Assembly: GCA_937973575.1 (NCBI GenBank)
Contig: CALJKH010000152.1
Coordinates: 1-20,438 of the forward strand
DNA: 20,438 bases
Direction: 5' to 3'
Source of the DNA: an uncultured Solirubrobacterales bacterium
Lineage (GTDB): Bacteria; Actinomycetota; Thermoleophilia; Solirubrobacterales; Solirubrobacteraceae
The notes under the pieces are model-generated. The model did not search any database. It was not told the DNA's origin and saw only the letters and a list, made by a program, of their open reading frames with translations. Position numbers and translations under genes: made by a program. Positions 1-6,830 of this stretch are shown in pieces. Position 1 is the first letter of the stretch. Every line of letters starts with the position of its first letter.

Positions 1-204
1 AGCTGACCGAGGCGAAACAGGCGAGCATCAGGCTCGCGCGCAGCATGTACTCAATAAATGACAGGGGTTCTCTTAACGGCTCGTAGGTGCGTTAGAAGCG
101 ATTATTGCGGCTGGCGCCGATTTCACCTAGGGGAAGGTGACTCGGGTTGTCCGTTCGCACGATGCCGCCAAAGCGAAGCCCCGGTAAGATCGGGAGCCTC
201 ACCA
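1..204. other. Contig-start region with no firm gene
   Basis: No complete gene is supported here. Two short open stretches run off the contig edge: a minus-strand frame that could begin with ATG at 46 and read MLRASLMLACFASVS (it resembles an N-terminal membrane or signal segment), and a plus-strand frame ending in TGA at 58-60. Neither is long enough to decide. The rest of the stretch precedes the tRNA gene and should hold its promoter; TAAGAT at 185-190 fits a -10 box, but I see no matching -35 at 16-18 bp. Confidence 0.3.
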
Positions 205-277
205 GGCGAGATAGCTCAGCTGGTAGAGCACACGACTGAAAATCGTGGTGTCCCCGGTTCGAGCCCGGGTCTCGCCA
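205..277 (+). tRNA. tRNA-Phe (anticodon GAA)
   Basis: The sequence folds as a complete cloverleaf. The acceptor stem GGCGAGA (205-211) pairs with TCTCGCC (270-276), with discriminator A at 277. The D arm is GCTC-AGCTGGTA-GAGC. The anticodon arm CACGA/TCGTG encloses the loop CTGAAAA, giving anticodon GAA (Phe). The T arm CCCGG-TTCGAGC-CCGGG carries the canonical TTCGA. Length is 73 nt. The 3' CCA is not encoded (ATTT follows), so it must be added by tRNA nucleotidyltransferase. A DUF2256 coding frame begins within a couple of bases of the mature 3' end, so the two may share a primary transcript. Confidence 0.97.
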
Positions 278-278
278 T

Positions 279-437
279 TTGCCGTCCTCAAGGAGCTTTA
301 AGGGGAACAAAGCCTCGCTGCCCAGCAAGCCCTGCGTCAGGTGCGGGCGCGACATGACCTGGCGCAAGTCTTGGGCAAAGAATTGGGATGAAGTCCGTTA
401 CTGCTCCGAAGCCTGCCGCAGGAACAAGAAGAAGTAA
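279..437 (+). CDS. DUF2256 small zinc-finger-like protein
   Basis: A short frame ending in TAA at 435-437 encodes about 52 aa. Its C-terminal part reads PCVRCGRDMTWRKSWAKNW followed by DEVRYCSEACRRNKKK, which is the DUF2256 signature: CxxCGR, a WRKxW..NWDEV core, then YCSxxCRR. Cys19, Cys22, Cys42 and Cys46 form a probable zinc-binding set. Function of the family is unknown. The start is uncertain: TTG at 279 is the only good in-frame candidate covering the whole domain, but the purine-rich AAGGAG at 290-295 lies downstream of it. Translation may be leaderless after tRNA 3' processing, or may use CTG at 318. It sits between tRNA-Phe and the convergent DUF4239 gene. Identification is secure from the motif; the exact 5' end is not. 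Confidence 0.82.
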   Translation: MPSSRSFKGNKASLPSKPCVRCGRDMTWRKSWAKNWDEVRYCSEACRRNKKK

Positions 438-450
438 CCGCAGCTAAGGC

Positions 451-1278
451 TTACCGAAGCGGAATTCCGCTGGCATTGCAGAGGATTGGCAGAGTTCGCC
501 GTTCCGCTGCAAGATCGGAAGTGATTGTGGCTAGGGAGTACTGCATCCCTGTCGGTTTGATGCTCCCTTGCTCATTTTGGAACGGCGACGCCAGCACCGC
601 GACGGCGACGAGGCTGGCAGCAACAAGAGCTGCAGTGCTAGCCATCATTGCGACCTGAGCGAGAACGCCTTCCTCAGGGTCCGCGTAGAGGAGCACGTAG
701 CCAACAACCATCAGGCCAGCGATCACCAGCAGCACCCAAAGCAGCGGCGGGACCTCACCTTGCGCGACCAGAAGGCGTGCGCGCCTCCCCAGTTCACGCT
801 GGTCGGTGGCCTCGTCCCAGCTTTTAAGCGCATCAGACTCTTTGTTATTCACTGCAGGTAATTTGGTTCCGGTCTGCTCAAGGGCGGTGATCCACTTCTC
901 TGTGAAGGCGCTTCCGGTGCCGTTCTTCATCGCTGCCCAGTCTGGGCCGACGACTGACCGTGCGTAACAGACGAGATCCGCTTGGGCGCGGTCGCGCAGC
1001 GGTGCCGGCATCTCTTCGGCTGCGGTGAATTGATTAACGACTGCGACAGCCTCACCCTCAGACTGAGTCGCCGCATTGTCGTAGGTGCCAAAGCTGAGGG
1101 CGATGATGAAGCCGAGCAGGATCACGAACCCGACGCCCACAAAACCGAAGGGGCCCGAAGCACGGTCGGAGTCGGCGAAGCGGCCGCCGGCGCGGCCATA
1201 GCGGCGCGCGACCAGCATCAGCGCGGAGCACAGAACAACTGAGAGGACGATGATTGCCGCTGCGAGAAGTGGGTTCAT
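451..1278 (-). CDS. DUF4239 family membrane protein
   Basis: A 275-aa membrane protein. Hydrophobic segments lie at about residues 5-23, 44-64, 177-197 and 207-231, with a soluble section of about 110 aa between the second and third. The section following TM2 (YDNAATQSEGEAVAVVNQF, then PAPLRDRAQADLVCYARSVV and GPDWAAM) matches the DUF4239 pattern: a small set of residues after TM2, a helix with E/A-rich start, LPxxxRxxxxxxLxxYxxxVv, and a W-P/A-x-M turn. DUF4239 proteins are bestrophin-like in topology, but no substrate is established. The ATG at 1278 has no clear Shine-Dalgarno. The gene is divergent from the membrane protein starting near 1358 and convergent with the DUF2256 gene, 13 bp away. 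Confidence 0.8.
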   Translation of the reverse strand: MNPLLAAAIIVLSVVLCSALMLVARRYGRAGGRFADSDRASGPFGFVGVGFVILLGFIIALSFGTYDNAATQSEGEAVAVVNQFTAAEEMPAPLRDRAQADLVCYARSVVGPDWAAMKNGTGSAFTEKWITALEQTGTKLPAVNNKESDALKSWDEATDQRELGRRARLLVAQGEVPPLLWVLLVIAGLMVVGYVLLYADPEEGVLAQVAMMASTAALVAASLVAVAVLASPFQNEQGSIKPTGMQYSLATITSDLAAERRTLPILCNASGIPLR

Positions 1279-1357
1279 GGCGCGGAAGCTAACAACAGGC
1301 TCCGGCGGTGACCTAGTCCCAACCCGTGTATCGCTGGCAGGTAGTCTCGGCTACGAG

Positions 1358-2089
1358 ATGCCAGCCCTACTCGCCACAGTCAGGTTCGACTTCGAACACC
1401 ATCCGGCAGCACGGCATGGCCTTCTGCTGATGGCAGCGTTTCTAATCACCTTTCTGATCACGCGCTTCTGGGTTCGGATGCAGCGCAATGGGCCTGACTG
1501 GTGGCCGCGAAGCCTTACTGCCGGCGACACCCATGTTCACCACCTAGTCCCTGGGATCTTCCTCGTCCTGATCTGCGGCTTCCTAGGCCTCATCGTCCGC
1601 ATGGACACCGTTTGGCACGACGTGCTGTCAATCGGCTTTGGCATTGGTGCGGCGCTGACTCTTGACGAGTACGCATTGTGGCTCCACTTAGAAGATGTCT
1701 ACTGGGCGGAGGAGGGCCGAAGGTCGGTTGACGTCATCGCGGTCGCCTTTGGCTTCGGGCTGCTGGTCGTAATCGGAGCAACCCCCTTCGGAGTCGGTCA
1801 GGACTCAAGCATCCCGCTCTGGGTAGTGATCACTCTCATCGCCGTTGACCTCTTCGCAGTCGTAATCGCTGCACTTAAAGGCAAGCTCTACATGGCCGGC
1901 CTTGGAATCTTCATTCCGGTGTTCGGCTGGGTTGGTGCGGTGCGAGCGGCTCGCCCGGGATCCTGGTGGGCGAATCACAAGTACGAGGACAAGCCGGAAG
2001 TTGCCGAGAAGGGGCGTGTGGCTGACGAGAAGTGGAGCGCCCGCCGCACTCGCTGGTGGGACGCAATCGGCGGCCACCACGGGATCTGA
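1358..2089 (+). CDS. Polytopic integral membrane protein, unknown function
   Basis: A 243-aa protein with about six hydrophobic segments, starting with LLLMAAFLITFLITRFWV near residues 21-38. Polar motifs include THVHHLVPGI in the loop before TM2 and TLDEYALWLHLEDVYWAEEG, recalling a family of actinobacterial integral membrane proteins with clustered His, Asp and Glu near the membrane; I know no assigned function. The His/acidic cluster could bind metal, but that is speculation. The frame is open back to ATG 1250 and ATG 1277, both of which overlap the divergent DUF4239 gene, so ATG 1358 (MPALLATVRF) is preferred. No strong ribosome site supports any of the three. The C-terminus (about residues 205-243) is charged and probably cytoplasmic. 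PPK2 follows 78 bp downstream in the same direction. Confidence 0.72.
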   Translation: MPALLATVRFDFEHHPAARHGLLLMAAFLITFLITRFWVRMQRNGPDWWPRSLTAGDTHVHHLVPGIFLVLICGFLGLIVRMDTVWHDVLSIGFGIGAALTLDEYALWLHLEDVYWAEEGRRSVDVIAVAFGFGLLVVIGATPFGVGQDSSIPLWVVITLIAVDLFAVVIAALKGKLYMAGLGIFIPVFGWVGAVRAARPGSWWANHKYEDKPEVAEKGRVADEKWSARRTRWWDAIGGHHGI

Positions 2090-2104
2090 GGAGCGCACGA
2101 ATCA

Positions 2105-2121
2105 GCCCCAATTGACGGGGC
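2105..2121 (+). terminator. Small hairpin between membrane protein and PPK2 gene
   Basis: GCCCC (2105-2109) and GGGGC (2117-2121) form a perfect 5-bp stem around a 7-nt loop, 15 bp after the TGA of the membrane protein gene. No T run follows, so this is at best a weak or factor-assisted terminator or a processing site. The loop contains TTGACG, which resembles a -35 box, but no -10 box is spaced correctly behind it. Confidence 0.3.
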
Positions 2122-2155
2122 GGCGGTAGGGTCAAGGCTGTACCACCTATCCAAC

Positions 2156-2160
2156 GGAGG
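2156..2160 (+). promoter_or_regulatory. Strong ribosome binding site fixing GTG start of PPK2
   Basis: GGAGG stands 7 nt before GTG 2168. It decides the start of the polyphosphate kinase gene, which lacks a nearby ATG. Confidence 0.8.
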
Positions 2161-2167
2161 TTTATAG

Positions 2168-2980
2168 GTGTCCCACATTGAGCCAGAGCGCAAGCACCCA
2201 GGCAAGAAGCTGGGTAAGAGAGTTTTTGATGCTGAGCTACGGCGTCTGCAAACTGAGCTGGTGATCCAGCAGAACTGGATCCGCGAACAGGGCCTCCGTG
2301 TCGTCGTGATCTTCGAAGGGCGTGACGCTGCCGGCAAGGGTGGAGTGATCAAGCGGATCAACGAGCGGATTAACCCGCGCTGGTGCCGCACTGTCGCGCT
2401 TGGGACACCGACCGAGCGCGAACGCACCCAGTGGTACTTCCAACGCTATGTCGAACACCTCCCAGCAGCCGGCGAGATGGTCCTGTTCGACCGCAGTTGG
2501 TACAACCGCGCCGGCGTTGAGCGGGTAATGAACTTCTGTACCGACTCTGAGTACCAAGAGTTCATGCGCTCCTGCCCAGAGTTCGAACGGATGCTTGTCC
2601 GCTCTGGCATCACTCTCATCAAGTACTGGTTCTCAGTCAGTGATGAGGAGCAGGAGCGTCGTTTCCAGACCCGTGCAACCGACCCAATGCGCCGCTGGAA
2701 ACTCAGCCCGATGGACTTGAAGTCACGTGAGATGTGGAGTGCCTACTCGCGCGCCAAGGACGAGATGTTCCGCTACACCAACATTGACGAAGCACCTTGG
2801 TACGTGGTCGACGCTGATGACAAACGCCGCGCACGCCTCAACTGCATTAGCCACTTGCTCGAGCTTGTTCCCTACGAGAACAACTCTGAAGGCCCAATCG
2901 AACTTCCGCCGAGAACTGACGACAGCACCTATGTGCGGCCGCCGTTCTCAGAGCAGAAGTTTGTGCCCCAGCGCTTCTAG
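2168..2980 (+). CDS. ppk2: Polyphosphate kinase 2, class I
   Basis: A 270-aa cytoplasmic PPK2, which transfers phosphate between polyphosphate and nucleotides; class I enzymes typically use polyP to phosphorylate GDP or ADP, and work reversibly. The core VVVIFEGRDAAGKGG (Walker A, residues about 51-58) is followed by RTVALGTPTERERTQWYFQR, YVEHLPAAGEMVLFDRSWY (Walker B Asp108) and NRAGVERVMNFCT. The lid region has RRFQTRATDPMRRWKLSPMD (residues 164-183). The order and wording match the Pseudomonas aeruginosa-type class I subfamily and the length fits. The start is GTG with a GGAGG site 7 nt upstream. The stop TAG at 2978-2980 directly abuts the stop codon of the convergent acyl-CoA dehydrogenase gene, leaving no intergenic base. 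Confidence 0.95.
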   Translation: MSHIEPERKHPGKKLGKRVFDAELRRLQTELVIQQNWIREQGLRVVVIFEGRDAAGKGGVIKRINERINPRWCRTVALGTPTERERTQWYFQRYVEHLPAAGEMVLFDRSWYNRAGVERVMNFCTDSEYQEFMRSCPEFERMLVRSGITLIKYWFSVSDEEQERRFQTRATDPMRRWKLSPMDLKSREMWSAYSRAKDEMFRYTNIDEAPWYVVDADDKRRARLNCISHLLELVPYENNSEGPIELPPRTDDSTYVRPPFSEQKFVPQRF

Positions 2981-4807
2981 TTACAGAACCGCCGGGTCCA
3001 AGTCCAGCGTTGTCCTGTCGCCACTGGCGAGCAGGTCAAGCTGTGGGCCGGTGCGGGGGAGTGCGATACGGAAGAAGTACTTCGCCGCTGCGCGCTTGCC
3101 GTCGTAGAACTCGCCGTCCTTGCCCTCAGCTGCGAGCAACTGCTCAAGCCAGAGCCAAGCGATGACAATGTCCCCTGCAGCTTCGAGGTAGGCGGTCGCG
3201 TTTGCGAGCGCCTGCTCAGCACCGTCAGCACCATTACCCCAGAGGATTCCAGTCACCTCAAGGAGTCGCTGGAAGGTTGTCTCGAGGATCGCTGCGTACT
3301 CGGCTGCTTCGCCTCCGGCTGCCTTGCCGCTCTCAATTGTCTGGTTTACCTCAGCAATGAAGGCGCCAAATGCAGCGCCGCCCTCCATCGTTACCTTGCG
3401 GCCGAGTAGGTCCATGGCCTGAATGCCGTGGGTGCCCTCGTGGATTGCGTTGAGGCGGTTGTCGCGGTAGTGCTGCTCAACCTCGTAGTCACGGGCGTAG
3501 CCGTAACCGCCAAGGATCTGAATTGCCTGAGCGTTTGCGTCAAGGCACCACTGCGATGGCCAGCTCTTGGTGATTGGGGTGAGGAAGTCGAGCAGGAGCG
3601 CTGCCTTCTTGCGGCCCTCCTCGTCCTCAAGGCTCTTGTGGTCATCGTCGAGCTTCGCGCAGTAGAGCGAAAGTGCGAGTGCGCCCTCCACGTAGCTCTT
3701 CTGAGCGAGGAGCATCCGGCGAACGTCTGGGTGCTCAATGATCGGAAGCTGTGGCGAGGCTGGGTCCTTGCCCATTACAGGGCGTCCCTGTGGGCGCTCC
3801 TTCGCGTACTTCAAGGACTTCAGGTAGCCGGCGTAGCCAAGCGATGTAGCGCCAAGCCCAACCCCTGTGCGGGCCTCATTCATCATGTGGAACATGTAGG
3901 CAAGGCCGCGGTGCTCTTCGCCGACAAGCCAGCCAACAGCGCCAGCTTCGCCGCCTGGGGTGTGGGCGCCGTCGCCGAAGGCCATCACTGTGTTGACAGT
4001 TCCGCGGAAGCCCATCTTGTGGTTGAGGCCTGCCAGCGCAACATCGTTGTTCTCGCCGAGCGAGCCGTCGTCGTTGACGAACACACGTGGGACGATGAAG
4101 AGGCTGATTCCCTTGATGCCCTCTGGGCCGCCCGGGATCTTGGCGAGCACCAAGTGGACGATGTTGTCAGCAAGCTCGTGCTCGCCGCCGGAGATCCACA
4201 TCTTCGAACCGAAGATTCTGTAGGTGCCGTCCTCCTGTGGTTCAGCCCTCGTTGTGATGTCAGTGAGGGATGAGCCAGCTTGCGTCTCCGACAGGCACAT
4301 CGTCCCGTAGAAGTTGCCTTCAACCATTGGCCCGACGTACTTTTCAATCTGCTCCTCGGAGCCATTAGCCACGATCAGGTTGGCAGCGCCAATTGTCAGC
4401 AGCGCATAAACGGCGAAGCTTGTGTTGGCAGCGTGGAAGAAGGAGAAGCCTGCATTGCCGACCACCGATGGCAAGTCCATGCCGCCAACGCTTGAGGGCA
4501 TCGCCGCGCCGCCCAAGCCCGCCTCGTAGAAGGCCTTCAGGGCCGGGCCGGTCGAATCAACAAGTTGGACCTTGCCGTCAGGGCCAACATGTGGCTCGTT
4601 CTCGTCCGCGTCACGGTTATGAGGCGCGAAGAGGTCAGCAGCAATCCGCTGGGAGAGGTCAATTACCTCGTCATAAACAGCACGCGACTGACCTGCATAC
4701 TGGGGGCGGTCAGCCATGCTCTCGACATTGAGCCATTCGTAGAGCAGGAACGAAATGTCGCGGCGGCTGATCAGGGTTGAATCAGTTGAGGGGGAGGAGG
4801 TGCTCAT
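2981..4807 (-). CDS. Acyl-CoA dehydrogenase (long, FadE-like type)
   Basis: A 608-aa FAD-dependent acyl-CoA dehydrogenase, longer than the usual ~380-aa type because of an N-terminal extension and a C-terminal helical domain (residues about 475-608), as in the FadE5/AidB-like class. FAD/substrate motifs include MCLSETQAGSSLTDITTRA (residues 170-188) and GSKMWISGGEHE. The C-terminal catalytic half has QILGGYGYARDYEVEQHYRD and IHEGTHGIQAMDLLGRK; Glu457 of EGT corresponds to the catalytic base of medium-chain enzymes. It should oxidise an acyl-CoA to the 2-enoyl-CoA; chain length cannot be read from sequence. The frame is open further upstream to 4930, but ATG 4807 is preceded by AAGGA at 9-nt spacing and begins the conserved region. 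It is divergent from the nitronate monooxygenase-like gene. Confidence 0.93.
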   Translation of the reverse strand: MSTSSPSTDSTLISRRDISFLLYEWLNVESMADRPQYAGQSRAVYDEVIDLSQRIAADLFAPHNRDADENEPHVGPDGKVQLVDSTGPALKAFYEAGLGGAAMPSSVGGMDLPSVVGNAGFSFFHAANTSFAVYALLTIGAANLIVANGSEEQIEKYVGPMVEGNFYGTMCLSETQAGSSLTDITTRAEPQEDGTYRIFGSKMWISGGEHELADNIVHLVLAKIPGGPEGIKGISLFIVPRVFVNDDGSLGENNDVALAGLNHKMGFRGTVNTVMAFGDGAHTPGGEAGAVGWLVGEEHRGLAYMFHMMNEARTGVGLGATSLGYAGYLKSLKYAKERPQGRPVMGKDPASPQLPIIEHPDVRRMLLAQKSYVEGALALSLYCAKLDDDHKSLEDEEGRKKAALLLDFLTPITKSWPSQWCLDANAQAIQILGGYGYARDYEVEQHYRDNRLNAIHEGTHGIQAMDLLGRKVTMEGGAAFGAFIAEVNQTIESGKAAGGEAAEYAAILETTFQRLLEVTGILWGNGADGAEQALANATAYLEAAGDIVIAWLWLEQLLAAEGKDGEFYDGKRAAAKYFFRIALPRTGPQLDLLASGDRTTLDLDPAVL

Positions 4808-4958
4808 TTTCGGTCGTCCTTCTGAAGGTGGCGGGTCGGATTGGGTTGAACTATGACGGGAGCGGTAGCTAGATGGAACCACCGTTGACCAGGCCCACTC
4901 GGCCTCCTTCAGACAGGTAGCCTTCGTCACCTAATCCCCACTACTAATGGAGTAGACG
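4808..4958. promoter_or_regulatory. Divergent promoter region with CCTTCAGA inverted copies
   Basis: These 151 bp separate the divergent acyl-CoA dehydrogenase and nitronate monooxygenase-like genes and must hold both promoters. An 11-bp perfect palindrome CCTTCTGAAGG lies at 4818-4828, overlapping the ribosome site of the dehydrogenase. Its half, in the opposite orientation, recurs as CCTTCAGA at 4906-4913. TTGACC at 4885-4890 resembles a -35 box for the plus-strand gene, but its -10 is poor. A TetR gene lies about 1 kb downstream and could act here; that is inference only. Confidence 0.4.
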
Positions 4959-5936
4959 TTGATCAACACGCGCTTTACAGAAACCTTTGGCTTTAAGCAC
5001 CCGATCGTCCTCGGCGGCATGCAGGCAATCGGCACCGCTGAGCTGATTGCGGCAACTGCCAACACTGGTTGCCTCGCCTTCCTGTCAGCTTTGACTCAGC
5101 CAACTCCAGAGGCACTCGAGGCTGAAATTGCGCGCACGCGTGAGCTCACGGACCAGCCATTCGGTGTGAACCTCACGATCCTGCCGTCAATCACTCCTCC
5201 GCCATACGCCGAATACCGCCAAGTCATCTGCGAGTCAGGCGTGCCAGTTGTTGAAACTGCCGGCACGAATCCGGCTGAGCACATCCCCTTCTACAAGGAG
5301 GCTGGAGTCAAGGTTCTCCACAAGTGCACCAGTGTTCGTCATGCCCTCAAGGCTCAGACGCTCGGCGTGGACGGAATCTCAATCGACGGCTTCGAGTGCG
5401 CAGGCCATCCAGGCGAGGATGACGTCCCCGGACTTGTCTTGATCCCGGCCGCTGCCGACAAGATTGAGATCCCGATGATCGCTTCCGGCGGCATCGCAGA
5501 CGCGCGCGGGCTTGTCGCAGCACTCGCGCTTGGCGCCGACGGAATCAACATGGGAACGCGTTTCCTCTGCACTGAGGAAGCCCCTGCTGAGCGCGCAGTC
5601 AAGGAGTTCATGGTGCAAGCGGACGAGCGCAGCACCGAGCTCATGTTCCGCACTCTTCATAACACGGCACGCGTCGTTAAGAACGCAGTCAGCGAAGAGG
5701 TTGTTGAGATTGAGAAGCGTGGCGGGACGTTTGAGGAGATCGCCCCGCTTGTAGCTGGCGCCCGCGGTCGCGAGGTTTACGCGACGGGTGATGTTGACGC
5801 AGGCGTTTGGTCTGCTGGCCTGTCACTCGGCCTTATTCATGACATTCCTACAGTCGCTGAGTTGATCGAGCGGATGCTGCTTGAGGCCGAGGAGATCATC
5901 CAAGGTCGCCTCGAGGGCACCCTCACCGCTGTTTAG
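4959..5936 (+). CDS. Nitronate monooxygenase / NPD-like FMN protein
   Basis: A 325-aa TIM-barrel flavoprotein of the 2-nitropropane dioxygenase (NMO) family. Visible motifs are HPIVLGGMQ (14-22, start of the barrel and FMN contact), QPFGVNLTI (66-74), IDGFECAGHPGEDD (residues 142-155, with His150 in the place of the family's active-site His), and PMIASGGIADARGLVAALAL with ADGINMGTRF (172-202), the FMN-phosphate site. It covers the full family length. Characterised relatives oxidise nitronates such as propionate-3-nitronate; many homologues instead have unknown NAD(P)H:quinone or enoyl-reductase-like activity, so substrate is open. The start is TTG with GGAG at 4949-4952, 6 nt upstream. It is divergent from an acyl-CoA dehydrogenase, suggesting a shared catabolic role. 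Confidence 0.9.
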   Translation: MINTRFTETFGFKHPIVLGGMQAIGTAELIAATANTGCLAFLSALTQPTPEALEAEIARTRELTDQPFGVNLTILPSITPPPYAEYRQVICESGVPVVETAGTNPAEHIPFYKEAGVKVLHKCTSVRHALKAQTLGVDGISIDGFECAGHPGEDDVPGLVLIPAAADKIEIPMIASGGIADARGLVAALALGADGINMGTRFLCTEEAPAERAVKEFMVQADERSTELMFRTLHNTARVVKNAVSEEVVEIEKRGGTFEEIAPLVAGARGREVYATGDVDAGVWSAGLSLGLIHDIPTVAELIERMLLEAEEIIQGRLEGTLTAV

Positions 5937-5953
5937 AACTGCTGGTGGCCCGT

Positions 5954-6002
5954 ACCCCCGCCGCGCGTGGCGCGACGGGGTGGGCCGACCCGCACCGGTC
6001 GG
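5954..6002 (+). terminator. Double stem-loop after the NPD-like gene
   Basis: Two GC-rich hairpins follow the TAG of the flavoprotein gene. The first (5954-5981) pairs ACCCC...CGGGGT with an inner CGCG/CGCG stem, one bulge and one mismatch. The second (5985-6002) is a perfect 6-bp stem CCGACC/GGTCGG with a 6-nt loop. There is no T tract, which is usual for high-GC actinobacterial terminators. The next gene (TetR) is convergent, so the structure may stop both transcripts. The remaining stretch to 6151 shows nothing else I can name. Confidence 0.5.
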
Positions 6003-6151
6003 TCTGTGACAGCCCTAGTCCTAGTGTTGGGCTTGGGCTGAAGTCTCTTGGGGAGGGACCGAGCTAACTAGAAGCTATGAAAATAGCGTATTCCGACGGT
6101 TGTCGCAAACCGCCGCCGGTCAATCGCTTGAGTTGGCGCGATCGGGCCGGG

Positions 6152-6781
6152 CTAGGCAGCTTCGAGGAGCTTTGCGGAGTGCTCCACGATGCCCTCCCAG
6201 AGAGCGACAGCGATCCGAACGCCCTCTTCAAGAGCGAGCTTCTCTGTGGCAACCAGCCAGATCAGTTCGTCGATAGCCCGGTAGCCAATCTGAATCAACA
6301 ACCGGTTCTCTGGCGTGTCAGGCAGGACGGCAGCTGACCACTCGATAACTAAAGGCACTACGCCGATTCGCAAGTTCATCCTTGCCATCCCCATGTCGGC
6401 GGGAAGGCCGGATCCTTCACCAGCAAAGAGCCAGGGCATCCCAAGTCCGACTCCCCACTCGAACTGTCTAGTGGTCGTAAGCGGGATTGTTTTCCTCCAT
6501 TCCTTCAGCGACTTCGGCGGCGGGTAGTCAGTCTTTAGGACCTGATCAACAAAGGTGCTGAATGCCTTCTGCATCAGCTCCTCGTGGACCATCTCCAACC
6601 CACCACCGGGGAAGTACTGGCCGATCAGCTGCCGCGTCACTCCAGCCTTGGTGGCGAGGTCATCAACGGAGGCGTTCGGCTTGTCCTTAAACAGCTCTCT
6701 TGCGGCGTCGAGAATCATCTGCCTGCGGACTTCGGGGCTGAAGCGGCGCTGTTTGGGCTTTGCCTTTTGCTGGTCCGCCAT
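6152..6781 (-). CDS. TetR family transcriptional regulator
   Basis: A 209-aa regulator. An N-terminal TetR HTH domain is clear: RRQMILDAARELFKDKPNAS (19-38), then VDDLATKAGVTRQLIGQYFP (39-58), with the recognition helix ending in the typical YF. The C-terminal part (from about residue 60) is a divergent helical ligand-binding domain. The basic N-tail (KAKPKQRR) probably contacts DNA. Neighbours are the NPD-like flavoprotein (convergent) and, upstream on the same strand, the acyltransferase gene 48 bp away, with which it could be cotranscribed. Proximity to acyl-CoA dehydrogenase and flavoprotein genes suggests control of a lipid or xenobiotic catabolic locus, but no ligand can be inferred. 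The ATG at 6781 has AGGG just upstream. Confidence 0.9.
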   Translation of the reverse strand: MADQQKAKPKQRRFSPEVRRQMILDAARELFKDKPNASVDDLATKAGVTRQLIGQYFPGGGLEMVHEELMQKAFSTFVDQVLKTDYPPPKSLKEWRKTIPLTTTRQFEWGVGLGMPWLFAGEGSGLPADMGMARMNLRIGVVPLVIEWSAAVLPDTPENRLLIQIGYRAIDELIWLVATEKLALEEGVRIAVALWEGIVEHSAKLLEAA

Positions 6782-6815
6782 TCCCTAAAAACCTAATCTA
6801 AGTAGGCGTCAGATG

Positions 6816-6830
6816 GCGAAGGGATTTCGC
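6816..6830 (-). terminator. Short hairpin at the acyltransferase stop codon
   Basis: GCGAA (6816-6820) and TTCGC (6826-6830) form a 5-bp stem with a 5-nt loop that touches the acyltransferase stop codon. No T tract follows, so read-through into the TetR gene is plausible. Confidence 0.3.

Noticed and set aside
205..277. tRNA-Phe as an integration site with an adjoining mobile element
   Set aside because: No integrase, no direct repeat of the tRNA 3' end found elsewhere in the window, and the next genes look chromosomal.
2112..2117. TTGACG as a -35 box for PPK2
   Set aside because: No acceptable -10 at 16-19 bp downstream; the hexamer is in a hairpin loop.
1805..2427. Minus-strand open frames across the PPK2 gene start
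   Set aside because: They overlap two conserved plus-strand genes and the PPK2 ribosome site, and show no recognisable domain.
3428..4273. 281-aa plus-strand open frame
   Set aside because: Lies wholly antisense to the conserved acyl-CoA dehydrogenase; its composition (Val, Ala, Leu, Trp rich without motifs) is typical of a shadow frame in high-GC DNA.
6077..6337. 86-aa plus-strand open frame after the NPD-like gene
   Set aside because: Overlaps the TetR gene on the other strand, lacks a ribosome site, and most of its length is antisense to conserved coding sequence.
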